This document shows, piece after piece, positions 1-9,030 of a stretch of 38,546 nucleotides of DNA. Position 1 is the stretch's first letter; each line of letters starts with the position of its first letter. The DNA is from Aquabacterium sp. (GTDB taxonomy: Bacteria; Pseudomonadota; Gammaproteobacteria; Burkholderiales; Burkholderiaceae_C), in NCBI RefSeq assembly GCF_030652515.1, contig NZ_JAUSAR010000173.1, positions 1 through 38,546 of the forward strand. Direction: 5' to 3'. A program made the translations under genes and the position numbers. Below the pieces are notes generated by a model. That model did not search any database and was not told where the DNA came from. It worked only from the letters and a program-made list of their open reading frames with translations.

Positions 1-141
1 CCTATGTGCTGACCAGCTCCACCGAGCAGGACCAGCTCACCCAGATCGAGCACGACAAGCAGGGCCGCCAGACCAAGATCACCGATGCGGCTGGCTTCTT
101 CGAGTCCATGACCTATGACGGCCTGGGCAACAAGGATACCT
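1..141 (+). repeat. Left copy of 141-bp terminal inverted repeat
   Basis: I compared this segment base by base with the reverse complement of the right end of the window (38406-38546). The two are identical for 141 bases and diverge at base 142 (A here, T in the other copy). The repeat lies inside the coding sequence of both Rhs genes and encodes the same YD-repeat segment. Because the identity runs to the very edge of the window, the true repeat probably continues outward into the unseen 5' parts of both genes. The exact length of 141 equals a common largest k-mer in short-read metagenome assembly, which would explain why the contig stops here (inference). Confidence 0.95.
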
Positions 142-3100
142 ATACCAACAAATTGGGTGGCATATACACCTACACCTATTACAAGACCGGCCTGCTCAAG
201 ACTGAAAGGCTGCCCGAATCAGCTTACGCCTACGATGCCACGACAGGCAAACCCACGGGCGATCTGCAGGACGTCATCAACTACTACGAGTACGACGCTC
301 GAGGTAACCGCACCAAGTCCATCGAAGCGCAAGGCCTGTCACCACGCGTGACCATCTACACCTACGACAAGTTGGACCGGCAGATCTCAAAAGCCACCCA
401 GTCGGCCACAGCCAGCACCTTTACGCAGGTCGAACCAGTCCCAGGCGTATGGTATTTCAATACCTTTTATGACACTTCCACCGTTGCAAATCCATTTGAC
501 ACGGCGACGCGGAGTACTTCTGTAGCCACCTTGACAATGGTGGATATCGCGGGAGGTGTGCAAATTTCTTTGTCCCAGCCACCGAGCGACTTTCCCGAGC
601 AAACCAGTGCAGGCACCTATATCAGCGGCTTGTGGCTGAATGGAACCTGGGGCACGGTGTCACCCGTTTCAGGGGTCAGCGTTTCCGGTGGCTCGGTTGG
701 GGCCCCCACGATTTTCAGGGATGGCGGATACATTTACAACGGTAGCCTCGGATTCGCCAGCACCGGCATCAATGAAGGCGGCGCGTCGGTATTCACCATC
801 TTGGGCGCCGGTGTGTCAGTGGCCAATTTTTCCACCTCAACCAATCACCCCATGATTGAACTGAGCAATGTGGGAAGCCCCTACACCAACTTTTTATCAA
901 AGGGCAAGGTTTCTTTCATCAGTTTTCCGGACCAAGGAAAGCTGGTTTCAACCCCGGTCACACAAGCACCTACCGAAACTCGCACCTACGATGCGCGTGG
1001 CAACCTCATCGAAGTCAAAGCTGCCGATGACGGACGCACCCTGACCTACTGGGATGCCAACAACCGTAAGATCGCTGAGATCAGCCCAGTCGGCACCCTC
1101 GCCACCTTCACCTACGACAAGGTAGGCAGTCTCATCGAGCAACGCGTCTTTGAGGACCCTGTGACTTTGCCACCGCTGGCAGGTGGAACACCGCCCCAGC
1201 CAGCAAATGCGGCCAAGGTACGAGAAACTCAATACACCTACGACGCCAACCGGCGCTTGATCAACACCACCACCAAGGACGTCAACGTTGGTGAGATCAA
1301 CCCCGTCACAGGCAACTACGAAGTCACCACCCGTGATGTCATCACCACCAAGCAATACGACGCAAATGGCAACCTGACTCTGGAAACGGATGGCCGTGGC
1401 GCCACCATCTGGCGGTACTACGACAAGGCCAATAACCTGAAGTTGCAGATTGACGGGGAACGCTACGTCAGCTACTGGTCCGATCACGACGCGTCCGGCA
1501 ACGTGACGGACCAGACGCTGTATGGCGCGAAGCTGCCCGACAGCTTTGTCCTGCGCACCGACGTGGACTGGTGGAACATCGTCCTGGCGATGCCCACCAC
1601 CGATGCACGCCGCACCTCCTTCGGCCGAGATAGGTTGGGCAGGATCACCCAGCAAACTGTCTACAGGAATGATTCGGAGAGCTTCGATACCACCATCCCC
1701 CTGACGCCGATAACCACCTATTTCCAGTACAACGGGGCCGACAAGCTCACCCAGAAGACTGAAGCCACCGGCGAGGTCTTGACTTGGCAATACGATCAGC
1801 AGGGCCGGCTCACCAAGACCCTCGGCGCCAAATTCACGGACTACAAGGGGGTGGCCGACCGGCAGCAGGTCGTCAGCACGGAGTACGACGGCCTAAGTCT
1901 GGTGGCACGCAGTATCGAACGGGCCGATCCCTTGGTGGACTCCGATGACGACCGCATTTCCATCACCCGGTATGACACCGATGGTCGTGTGCTGTCGGAA
2001 ACCGATGCCGTCGGCAATGTCACCCACTACCAGTACGACCTGGCCGGACATGTCACGCAAAAGAGCATCACCCGGAAAGATGCCGCCGACACGGCCAGCA
2101 CCGACATCACGGCCTATGCATACGATACGGCCGGCCGCCAGGTCAGCCAATGGGTGTTCAATGTCGCTGGCACCACCAGCACCTTGCCGGCCACCGCCAA
2201 GTCCATTCAGACCCAGGACACCCAATACAATGCCTTTGGCGAGATCACCGGCAAGCGCACTTATGGCGGCTTCAAGTCGTCCATCTGGCAAGAAACCGCC
2301 ACTTACGACAACACCGGGCACGCCGTCATCAGCAATGTCGGCACGGGCGTGACCAAGGGGTATGTGTTCGACGCCAATGGCAATGCCACGATGACCATCG
2401 AATCGACCGGCGTCGATCTGAGTGGCTTGAGCGTTGATGCCATGCTCGCGCGCAGCGATGTGCATCTGATCGCCTCGAAATACGACAAGCGCAATCAGTT
2501 GGTGGAAACCGTGCAGGCCAAGCTGGCCAATGTCAACACGGCGGCGACCATCCCGCCTTTAATCACGACATCCCCAGGCCAATCCACAGGCGCCGTCGTC
2601 ACTGTGGGGGCAAACGCCACACCCACTCAAGCCGCCAGCATTTCACGCGGGATCATCCAGGTGTCGAAGGCATCGGGACCGGTGACGATCACAGGCACCA
2701 ACTACTCCGACGAAGGGTTGTACCTCGGCGTCCTCACGCTACCGGACACCACTGGAATGGGAGACGGCGACATCGTCGTAAGGACCTATCAGCAACCGTA
2801 CACGGTCTTCTTGCGCAACGGCACCACCTCGTTCAATTTCGCAGGCATCCTGGGCCAGTATTATTCGGGCAACGAGGGCATGTACAACGACGGCTACAGA
2901 TTTGCGGAGTCCGTGTACGTCGCGAAAGTCATGTCAGACGGCAGCGAAGTTCGAGTCGCCTACTACACAGTGGACCCGATTAGCAGCATGCCGCAGGGGG
3001 CCTTTTCAATTGCCGCCAATGCCGCGCCGCAATTTCAGTCGATGGGCATTGTGGATGGGGAAGTCAATCTCCATGGCCTGCCCTCAAACCTCACTTCGGA

Positions 3101-6100
3101 CGTGGTCATCTATTATCGAAGCAAAAGCAACCCGGCCGCTGCTTGGACCATTCTCGCGAAAGAGTACGGCAACCAGCTCACCCCGCTGCCCGTCGGCAGC
3201 TACGACTACAAGTATTTCTTCAGTGACGCGTCCGGTGGCTGGACTTCGCAAACCGGCGCGATCGACAGCACCCCTGCGCGTCCTGTCGTCACACAAGATC
3301 CCCCACTGCCCGCCAATAGACCTCAAGTGGTTCTCGAATCCGACGGTTACATGAGCCTGTTTGGTTTCAACACGAAGACGCTGTCCATCAACATCAAAGT
3401 CCGCCCCAAAGGCAGCACGCAGCCATGGACTACCGCCAGCCTGCCATCCAGCACGATCAGCCGGCTCTACGACTCTTCAGGGTCGAGGTTCAAGTTCAAG
3501 CCTACGGCCGCGCCTTTCAATCTGGCCAATGGAGCCGAATACGAATACCTGGTCACCACATTTAATGGCGCCAACGCCTCAGGTAACCAGCTCGATGTTG
3601 GCCTTGGGGCATTCAAGGTGGGCGATGCCAATGCTGTCAGCAATGGCGCACCAATTCTGCTGGACAACCTGCCCACCACTGTCCACTTTCAGAACTTGGC
3701 CACGTCTGGCACGGTGGCCCGCCTGAGCTATCGCGCCAGCGCAGCAGGGGGCTCACCCGCAGGCAGCTGGCAATCCGGCAATATTGCCTTGAAGAGCTCC
3801 GGCAGCTTTGATTGGGACGCCATCGCGGCAGCCCCGGACAAGAGCCAATCCTATGGCCTGGACTACGAACTGCAAGTCTTCGATGCGGGCGGCAGGCTCC
3901 TGCATTCGTTCACTGGCAGCGTCACCATTGGCGCCAGCCAGGCAGCCACCTCGACGGTCAACACCATGCCTGCGGCCCAGAACTTGGTTTTCAACCCGGG
4001 TTTGATTGCAGCAAACAGCTTGCAACTGCATTTCCGGCCTGTGGGCAGCGCCAGCGACTTTGTCGTCACGACCACGAAGAACACACCGCTGGTGGCAACC
4101 AATACCCCGACATTCACCGCCATCAACCTGCCTTCCTGGGCCCAAAGCTTTGGTGTACTGCCAGCACAGGGAGCAGACTTCGAGTACTACTACGAGGTAC
4201 TGAACAGCAGCAGCCAGGTCATCGCTGGCTCGGCGGGATGGCCTTCCTCTCCAGCACGCATGCATCTGGATGCCAGCACGCAGGCGACTTCGTCCGCCAG
4301 GTCTGTGGTGTTGGGTTTTGCCAATCCCGCTCAGGCCGCACGCACCAGCCAGGTGCGCAACGCGTTTGGCGAGATCGTCAGTCAGACCGACGCGAACGGC
4401 AATACCACCACGCTGAAGTACAACAACGTCGGCAGCCTGATCGAGAAGAAGGAAGCCTCCGCGTTGATCACGGCGGAAAACGGCTACCGCGCCGCTGACA
4501 CGCCAACCACCAACTACTACTATGACAAGCAGGGCCGCCTGGTCCAGATCAAGGATGCCAATCAGAATGTGAGCCGGCAGACTTGGACCGCCGAAGGCGT
4601 GGATGGTCAATCGCATCTGAGCGTGGAAACCCATGCGGACCCTGGCGTTCAAACCTCGGGGTATGACCAGTTCGGTGATCTGCGCAGCGTGAAGTTGTCC
4701 CATGGCAACCTGCCCACGGATGCCAATGTCATCACCATGATGGACTATTACGCCAACCATCTGGTGAAGACCGTCACCCGGCCTCTGCGGACCGACAAGT
4801 CCGTGAGTGCCTGGGATTCCTACACCTATGATGCGGTGGGCAACCGCATCTCCCACACCACATCGAGCGACGGCACGACGCCGATCAAGGACACGACCGC
4901 CTACGATGCCTTGGGCCGCGTGACGTCCACCACCACCGCCTTTCCACACACCACTACCACCACGTATGTGTGGGATGCCAGCATGAAGGGCATCAACGGC
5001 AACACAGTGGGTGGCTGGACCGTCACGAGCAAGAATGCCATCACCGAGAGCGACCCAACGCTCAACTACGCACCCAACACCATCATCGACAAGAAAGATG
5101 TCTTTGGGCACCAGATGAGCCACAGGGATCTGGGTGGCCACCTGTTCACCTACACCTACAACGGCGCGGGTTGGCTGACCACTCAGAAGAGCACCGGCAG
5201 CACCACGGCCAGCCAGAATTCCGGCCAGGACATCCTTTACGACTACTATGCCGATGGCCGCGTCAAGTCCATCATCGACAACGTTCAGAAGACACAAACG
5301 CTGTACGGCTACGATGCCAATGGCAACAAGACCTACGAAGGCTATGCCACCCAGACCAACAGCGTGTGGAGCTTCAGCCAGCAGTCCACCGTGGTCTATG
5401 ACGCGTTGAATCGCATCACGTCCATCACCGATCCCACCAATTCGATCAACTACGAATACGACGCCGTCGGCAACCGGCGCCGCGTCAAGACGAGGGGCAG
5501 CTACGCAGTCACACATGACTACTGGTATAGCTATGACTCGATGAACCGGTTCACGGTGACCATGGGCAGCCTTTTGGACAAGGACAAAAAGGTCATCACC
5601 GACACGTCCACGATCCTCAAGACCGCAGCCAACACCATCGACATTGGCACCGTTGCAGCCAGCAACAGCGCCGTCCACCTCACCTATGACGCGGCCGGCC
5701 AGCGCGTGGGTGCGAAGTACGGCACCGACGGCCGCAGGGAACGTTACGAGTACACGGCAGATGGCTACCTGAAAAACGTTTACTTTTTGGCAAGCGCTCC
5801 AGGCAGCACGGAGTGGACGGCCTCTCAGCGTGACATCGACCTGATGGGCCGGGTGACCAAGTACACCGAATACAGCGCCGCCAACGTCCAGAAGAGCTGG
5901 CAGAGCTTTGTGTACAACGCGGACAGCAAGGTCAGCAACAGTTCCAGTTGGAGTGCCACGGCCGCCATCGGTACAAGCACGACCCAAAACACCCTGCTGG
6001 GCGATGGCACCCTGCTGAGCTCATCCACCTCGACCACGGCCAATGGCTCGACCTCATCGTCCAGCACATCCTACCTGTACCAGTGGTGGGATTCGGCCAT

Positions 6101-8714
6101 GCAGTCCAGGATCACGCAAACTGGTAGTACCGGCGCGGGCGTGAGCAATTTCACGTACGACGTGAACGGCCATGTCTCCACCGTCACCGACACCGTTGGT
6201 GGCCGGAACCTGCGCTACCTGAACAACGCACAGGGCCTGATCATGATGCGCGATGAGATCGGGTCAGGCGGCACGATCAACAAGCACCAGAACTACTTCT
6301 ACTTCGATGGTCAGCGCGTGGGCGAGGTTGGCAACAATCCTGGGCCCACTCAGGTGGACTATGCACAGGCCTTGGCCGCATCACCCAACGTGGACCGCAA
6401 GGCGGCCTATCGCATCAACCAACCGATCACGTCCAACTACGACCAGAACTACCAGGCGATCAATGCAAGCTACCCTGGCTACAGTTCGACCGGGTACGTG
6501 GTGCGCCAACAAGGCGAGAAGCTGAGCAGCATCGCTTCCGCGGTGTGGGGCGATGGCACCTTGTGGTACCTGATTGCTGATGCCAACGGCATGAGCGCGG
6601 ACACGGAGACCAAGGCCGGCCAGACCCTGGTGATCCCCAACAAGGTCACCAATGTCCACAACAACACGCAGACCCACAAGGTCTACGACGCCACGGATGC
6701 AATGGGCGACACCTCGCCCACGCTGCCGGATCCACCGCCGCCGCCCAAACCCAAGAAGGGTTGCGGCGGGCTCGGGATGATCCTGATGGTGGTCGTGGCG
6801 GTGGTAGCCACGATCTTCACGGCCGGGGCCGCATTGACGGTGCTGGCACCAAGCTTGACGACGGGCATGACCGTCATGGGTGCCGGGATGACCGCTTTGG
6901 CGGGGAGTGCAGGAATGGCCGGCTTGGCAGCTGCGGCGATTGGTGGGGCCATCGGCTCCATCGCCAGCCAGTTGGTGGGCATGGCCACGGGCGATGTCCA
7001 GAAGTTCTCTTGGTCAGGCGTGGCCATGGGGGCCATCAGTGCGGGTGCTGGCGCAGGCGCGGGGGCCATTGTTGGCGTGGCCTCCCAAGGCGCCAGTACG
7101 GCCACGCAACTGGCGTACGCGGTGGGCCGCTCGGTGGTGGGCAATGTCATCGGACAGGGGGTGGCTCAGGCGGTGGGATTGCAGCAGAAGTTCAGTTGGA
7201 CCTCGGTAGCATCTTCCGCAGTGGGCGCCGCTGCCAGCTTTGGAGTCCAGGAACTCATTGGGAATGCTCAATGGGGCGGCCAATGGGATGCCCGACTGGA
7301 TCAAGGCCAATTCGGAGACGCCGCCCGCACAGCCATCAATGGCGATTGGGTAGGGAGTACATTGCGGGGCACAGCCAGCAACCTCGCAGGAAGTTGGGCC
7401 GGCTCCATGGCGGCACACAAGAAGGTCCAATGGCAGTCGGTTGCCGCCAGTTCGTTTGGCAGCGCCTTGGGTAACTCCGTTGTCGGAGCCATCGTTCAAG
7501 CCGACACCGACAACCAAAAGCGGCGCGATGCGTTGTATGGACTGGCCAGTGGCACAAAACCCAGCCTGACTGGCAGAAAACTTGACATCAATGGTTCGCG
7601 TCTTGGAATCGATGCCGCCAGACAATGGTCCGAGGAAATCAATGACGGGATCAAGACAAAAGCCCAAGGATTGGCCAATTTTGACCGAGCGGCCAATGTC
7701 GTCTGGGCGAGAGAAGATTTGCAGAGCGCCCGTGAAGCGATGCAGAACAGGGCCACTGCGCCCTCAAGGTCTTCTCAAAGGTCATCGAAAGCAATTCAAT
7801 CTGAATCGCAGAAGAATGCATACCTTGATGCCATGCAAGCAGGAGTTGATGCATTCAAAGGCAGCACATTACCTGCAATCAGCAGTCTTGCCGCTGGCAG
7901 ACCTGTTCGCGTGGCCGTCTCCCCTTCAGGTGCCGCCAATTCCGCAGGCCAAATTCCAACAGGGCCCAATGAACTGTTAACAGCACGTGAACAGGCTGTT
8001 GCCGCTACTATCTATGCAGGGGTGACGCTCGCAGTCTTGACTGGGGGCGAATTGGCCCCCGTTGTCATGGGGCTTGGACGACAAGCCTTGACCATGGGTC
8101 CGATCAATACATATTTGGCGAATGCCGCAACGGTCAACGCGCTTGGAATTACTGGTGCAGGTATGGCGCTGGAGACATCTGTCGGGGTGGTTTCTCCAGG
8201 CAACATGATCGGCAGTTTGGAGGGCCGCGCTACCCGCGGCCTAGGGTCCTTGGCTTTTGATAACTTCCTTGAAAATAGCTCTGGTTACCGTGCATTTGAC
8301 AACTTCGTTGCAAACAGCGTGGGTGACGCTCGTAACGTTGCGACCTTCACAAGGTATAAACAGGTTCTTTCAGTTTCCGAGCAGGCAAACCCACTGGTGG
8401 ATAGCCTCAGGGCAATCGGTCGACTACCCGACAACTTTGTGACCAAGCAAGAAGCGATTGCGGCCGGCTGGAGACCAGGCACAGCCTTAAATAACTACGT
8501 GCCAGGTGGGCAGCTCGGTGGTGACGTGTTCCACAATACCACAAATGTTCTGCCATCTGCTCCTGGTAGAGTTTGGTATGAAGCAGATATAGGTTTGAGC
8601 GGAACAATGTCTCGCGCCAATCAGCTAGGAACACGATTGCTTTATTCGAATGATCGTCAGATGTATATTACTACCGATCACTACAAAACGGTTCATCCGT
8701 TCGGAGGCCAATAA
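3..8714 (+). CDS. Rhs/YD-repeat polymorphic toxin A, 5'-truncated, barnase-type tip
   Basis: The reading frame is open to the left edge; the first GTG at 6 is internal, so the gene is partial and about 2,902 residues are visible. Most of it is YD repeats of the type YDANGN or YDALGRVT, which in this family form a beta-cage shell around a C-terminal toxin. Two stretches without YD repeats interrupt the shell (about 393-960 and 2540-4340). A LysM-like domain lies near residues 2161-2215 (nt 6487-6650) with the motif WYLIADANG. It is followed by a run of prolines, KKGCGG, a hydrophobic helix and a Gly/Ala-rich region with W-centred repeats. I see no DPxG-type motif of classical Rhs cores. The tip from about residue 2790 is a barnase-like RNase, and the immunity gene follows after one base. 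The last ~800 bases look more AT-rich than the core, as expected of a swapped tip. Family call is firm; delivery route is unknown. Confidence 0.95.
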   Translation, partial: YVLTSSTEQDQLTQIEHDKQGRQTKITDAAGFFESMTYDGLGNKDTYTNKLGGIYTYTYYKTGLLKTERLPESAYAYDATTGKPTGDLQDVINYYEYDARGNRTKSIEAQGLSPRVTIYTYDKLDRQISKATQSATASTFTQVEPVPGVWYFNTFYDTSTVANPFDTATRSTSVATLTMVDIAGGVQISLSQPPSDFPEQTSAGTYISGLWLNGTWGTVSPVSGVSVSGGSVGAPTIFRDGGYIYNGSLGFASTGINEGGASVFTILGAGVSVANFSTSTNHPMIELSNVGSPYTNFLSKGKVSFISFPDQGKLVSTPVTQAPTETRTYDARGNLIEVKAADDGRTLTYWDANNRKIAEISPVGTLATFTYDKVGSLIEQRVFEDPVTLPPLAGGTPPQPANAAKVRETQYTYDANRRLINTTTKDVNVGEINPVTGNYEVTTRDVITTKQYDANGNLTLETDGRGATIWRYYDKANNLKLQIDGERYVSYWSDHDASGNVTDQTLYGAKLPDSFVLRTDVDWWNIVLAMPTTDARRTSFGRDRLGRITQQTVYRNDSESFDTTIPLTPITTYFQYNGADKLTQKTEATGEVLTWQYDQQGRLTKTLGAKFTDYKGVADRQQVVSTEYDGLSLVARSIERADPLVDSDDDRISITRYDTDGRVLSETDAVGNVTHYQYDLAGHVTQKSITRKDAADTASTDITAYAYDTAGRQVSQWVFNVAGTTSTLPATAKSIQTQDTQYNAFGEITGKRTYGGFKSSIWQETATYDNTGHAVISNVGTGVTKGYVFDANGNATMTIESTGVDLSGLSVDAMLARSDVHLIASKYDKRNQLVETVQAKLANVNTAATIPPLITTSPGQSTGAVVTVGANATPTQAASISRGIIQVSKASGPVTITGTNYSDEGLYLGVLTLPDTTGMGDGDIVVRTYQQPYTVFLRNGTTSFNFAGILGQYYSGNEGMYNDGYRFAESVYVAKVMSDGSEVRVAYYTVDPISSMPQGAFSIAANAAPQFQSMGIVDGEVNLHGLPSNLTSDVVIYYRSKSNPAAAWTILAKEYGNQLTPLPVGSYDYKYFFSDASGGWTSQTGAIDSTPARPVVTQDPPLPANRPQVVLESDGYMSLFGFNTKTLSINIKVRPKGSTQPWTTASLPSSTISRLYDSSGSRFKFKPTAAPFNLANGAEYEYLVTTFNGANASGNQLDVGLGAFKVGDANAVSNGAPILLDNLPTTVHFQNLATSGTVARLSYRASAAGGSPAGSWQSGNIALKSSGSFDWDAIAAAPDKSQSYGLDYELQVFDAGGRLLHSFTGSVTIGASQAATSTVNTMPAAQNLVFNPGLIAANSLQLHFRPVGSASDFVVTTTKNTPLVATNTPTFTAINLPSWAQSFGVLPAQGADFEYYYEVLNSSSQVIAGSAGWPSSPARMHLDASTQATSSARSVVLGFANPAQAARTSQVRNAFGEIVSQTDANGNTTTLKYNNVGSLIEKKEASALITAENGYRAADTPTTNYYYDKQGRLVQIKDANQNVSRQTWTAEGVDGQSHLSVETHADPGVQTSGYDQFGDLRSVKLSHGNLPTDANVITMMDYYANHLVKTVTRPLRTDKSVSAWDSYTYDAVGNRISHTTSSDGTTPIKDTTAYDALGRVTSTTTAFPHTTTTTYVWDASMKGINGNTVGGWTVTSKNAITESDPTLNYAPNTIIDKKDVFGHQMSHRDLGGHLFTYTYNGAGWLTTQKSTGSTTASQNSGQDILYDYYADGRVKSIIDNVQKTQTLYGYDANGNKTYEGYATQTNSVWSFSQQSTVVYDALNRITSITDPTNSINYEYDAVGNRRRVKTRGSYAVTHDYWYSYDSMNRFTVTMGSLLDKDKKVITDTSTILKTAANTIDIGTVAASNSAVHLTYDAAGQRVGAKYGTDGRRERYEYTADGYLKNVYFLASAPGSTEWTASQRDIDLMGRVTKYTEYSAANVQKSWQSFVYNADSKVSNSSSWSATAAIGTSTTQNTLLGDGTLLSSSTSTTANGSTSSSSTSYLYQWWDSAMQSRITQTGSTGAGVSNFTYDVNGHVSTVTDTVGGRNLRYLNNAQGLIMMRDEIGSGGTINKHQNYFYFDGQRVGEVGNNPGPTQVDYAQALAASPNVDRKAAYRINQPITSNYDQNYQAINASYPGYSSTGYVVRQQGEKLSSIASAVWGDGTLWYLIADANGMSADTETKAGQTLVIPNKVTNVHNNTQTHKVYDATDAMGDTSPTLPDPPPPPKPKKGCGGLGMILMVVVAVVATIFTAGAALTVLAPSLTTGMTVMGAGMTALAGSAGMAGLAAAAIGGAIGSIASQLVGMATGDVQKFSWSGVAMGAISAGAGAGAGAIVGVASQGASTATQLAYAVGRSVVGNVIGQGVAQAVGLQQKFSWTSVASSAVGAAASFGVQELIGNAQWGGQWDARLDQGQFGDAARTAINGDWVGSTLRGTASNLAGSWAGSMAAHKKVQWQSVAASSFGSALGNSVVGAIVQADTDNQKRRDALYGLASGTKPSLTGRKLDINGSRLGIDAARQWSEEINDGIKTKAQGLANFDRAANVVWAREDLQSAREAMQNRATAPSRSSQRSSKAIQSESQKNAYLDAMQAGVDAFKGSTLPAISSLAAGRPVRVAVSPSGAANSAGQIPTGPNELLTAREQAVAATIYAGVTLAVLTGGELAPVVMGLGRQALTMGPINTYLANAATVNALGITGAGMALETSVGVVSPGNMIGSLEGRATRGLGSLAFDNFLENSSGYRAFDNFVANSVGDARNVATFTRYKQVLSVSEQANPLVDSLRAIGRLPDNFVTKQEAIAAGWRPGTALNNYVPGGQLGGDVFHNTTNVLPSAPGRVWYEADIGLSGTMSRANQLGTRLLYSNDRQMYITTDHYKTVHPFGGQ
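393..960 (+). other. Non-YD insert 1 in Rhs A
   Basis: About 190 codons in which YD repeats stop after YTYDKLDRQISKA and resume at RTYDARGNLIEVKA. The insert is rich in Ser, Thr, Gly and aromatic residues (for example GTYISGLWLNGTWG), suggesting a beta-rich module. The equivalent place in the second Rhs protein of this window has no such insert, only about 25 residues between the same flanking repeats. Function unknown; an exposed binding module on the shell is one possibility. Confidence 0.6.
2540..4340 (+). other. Large non-YD insert 2 in Rhs A
   Basis: About 600 codons without YD repeats, beginning after YDKRNQLVETVQAKL and ending before RNAFGEIVSQTDANGN. Composition is Ser/Thr/Gly/Pro rich, with repeated beta-sandwich-like stretches such as VVIYYRSKSNP and LQLHFRPVGSAS. 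That pattern could reflect tandem Ig- or fibronectin-type domains, but I cannot assign a family. The second Rhs protein carries a different, shorter insert at the corresponding place (35650-36500), so this looks like a variable cassette site in the shell. Confidence 0.6.
8376..8711 (+). other. Barnase-family RNase tip of Rhs A
   Basis: The last ~105 residues match barnase in order and motif: LPDNFVTKQEA for barnase LPDNYITKxEA, LGGDVFHN for IGGDIFSN, WYEADI for WREADI, LLYSND for ILYSSD and TTDHYKT at the end. By this alignment the general base Glu73 is residue 2859 (codon 8580-8582) and the general acid His102 is residue 2892 (codon 8679-8681). The two active-site arginines would be 2870 and 2877. 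Two departures are visible: the arginines are three residues further apart than in barnase, and no lysine stands at the Lys27 position (WRPGTALNN against WVASKGNL). Expected activity is cleavage of RNA in the target cytoplasm. Confidence 0.9.
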
Positions 8715-8715
8715 G

Positions 8716-9009
8716 ATGATTGCAGAAATTGATGGCAGCCGGATTCGGTCAGAAGTGGATTTTCATGTAGCCATTGCTCAGGCTTTGAGGTTTCCTTCTT
8801 ATTATGGAAGTAACCTTGATGCTCTGCGGGACATTTTGAGCGCCGATATCGAACGGCCGGTGCAGTTGGTCTGGAGTAACTCTACGTTTTCTCAATCCGC
8901 AATGCCATTGGATTTCGATAGAATTGTGGAAATCCTGCGCAATGTCGAACGTCAGGATGCTGAGTGGAACTTACCAGAGGAAGAGAGATTCAAGTTTGAA
9001 TTGCGCTAA
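8716..9009 (+). CDS. Barstar-family RNase inhibitor (immunity protein for Rhs A)
   Basis: A 97-residue protein starting at ATG 8716, one base after the toxin stop codon. A strong Shine-Dalgarno (GGAGG, 8703-8707) sits inside the toxin's last codons, so the pair is probably translationally coupled. The sequence follows barstar closely. IDGSRIRSEVDFH corresponds to INGEQIRSISDLH, and FPSYYGSNLDALRD to LPEYYGENLDALWD. The key inhibitory residues Tyr29, Asp35 and Asp39 fall at the same numbers as in barstar. Length (barstar is about 90) and position immediately after a barnase-type tip make the immunity role very likely: it should plug the RNase active site in the producing cell. The longer reading frame that starts at 8650 is out of frame with the toxin and lacks barstar homology before 8716. 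Confidence 0.95.
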   Translation: MIAEIDGSRIRSEVDFHVAIAQALRFPSYYGSNLDALRDILSADIERPVQLVWSNSTFSQSAMPLDFDRIVEILRNVERQDAEWNLPEEERFKFELR

Positions 9010-9010
9010 T

Positions 9011-9030
9011 GGCGGGGCTTCGGCCCTGCT
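9011..9030 (+). terminator. UUCG-loop hairpin after barstar gene (weak terminator candidate)
   Basis: Two bases after the barstar stop is a hairpin with arms 9011-9018 and 9023-9030 around a TTCG tetraloop, eight pairs including two G-T pairs. The following bases (GTTGCAAAC) contain no real T-tract, so rho-independent termination is uncertain. It may instead protect the 3' end of the toxin-immunity transcript. Confidence 0.35.

Noticed and set aside
3753..5987. 744-codon open frame on the minus strand inside Rhs A
   Set aside because: It is antisense to the YD-repeat gene, low in complexity (Val, Gly, Ala, Arg) and shows no family features; repetitive high-GC coding DNA leaves the opposite frame open.
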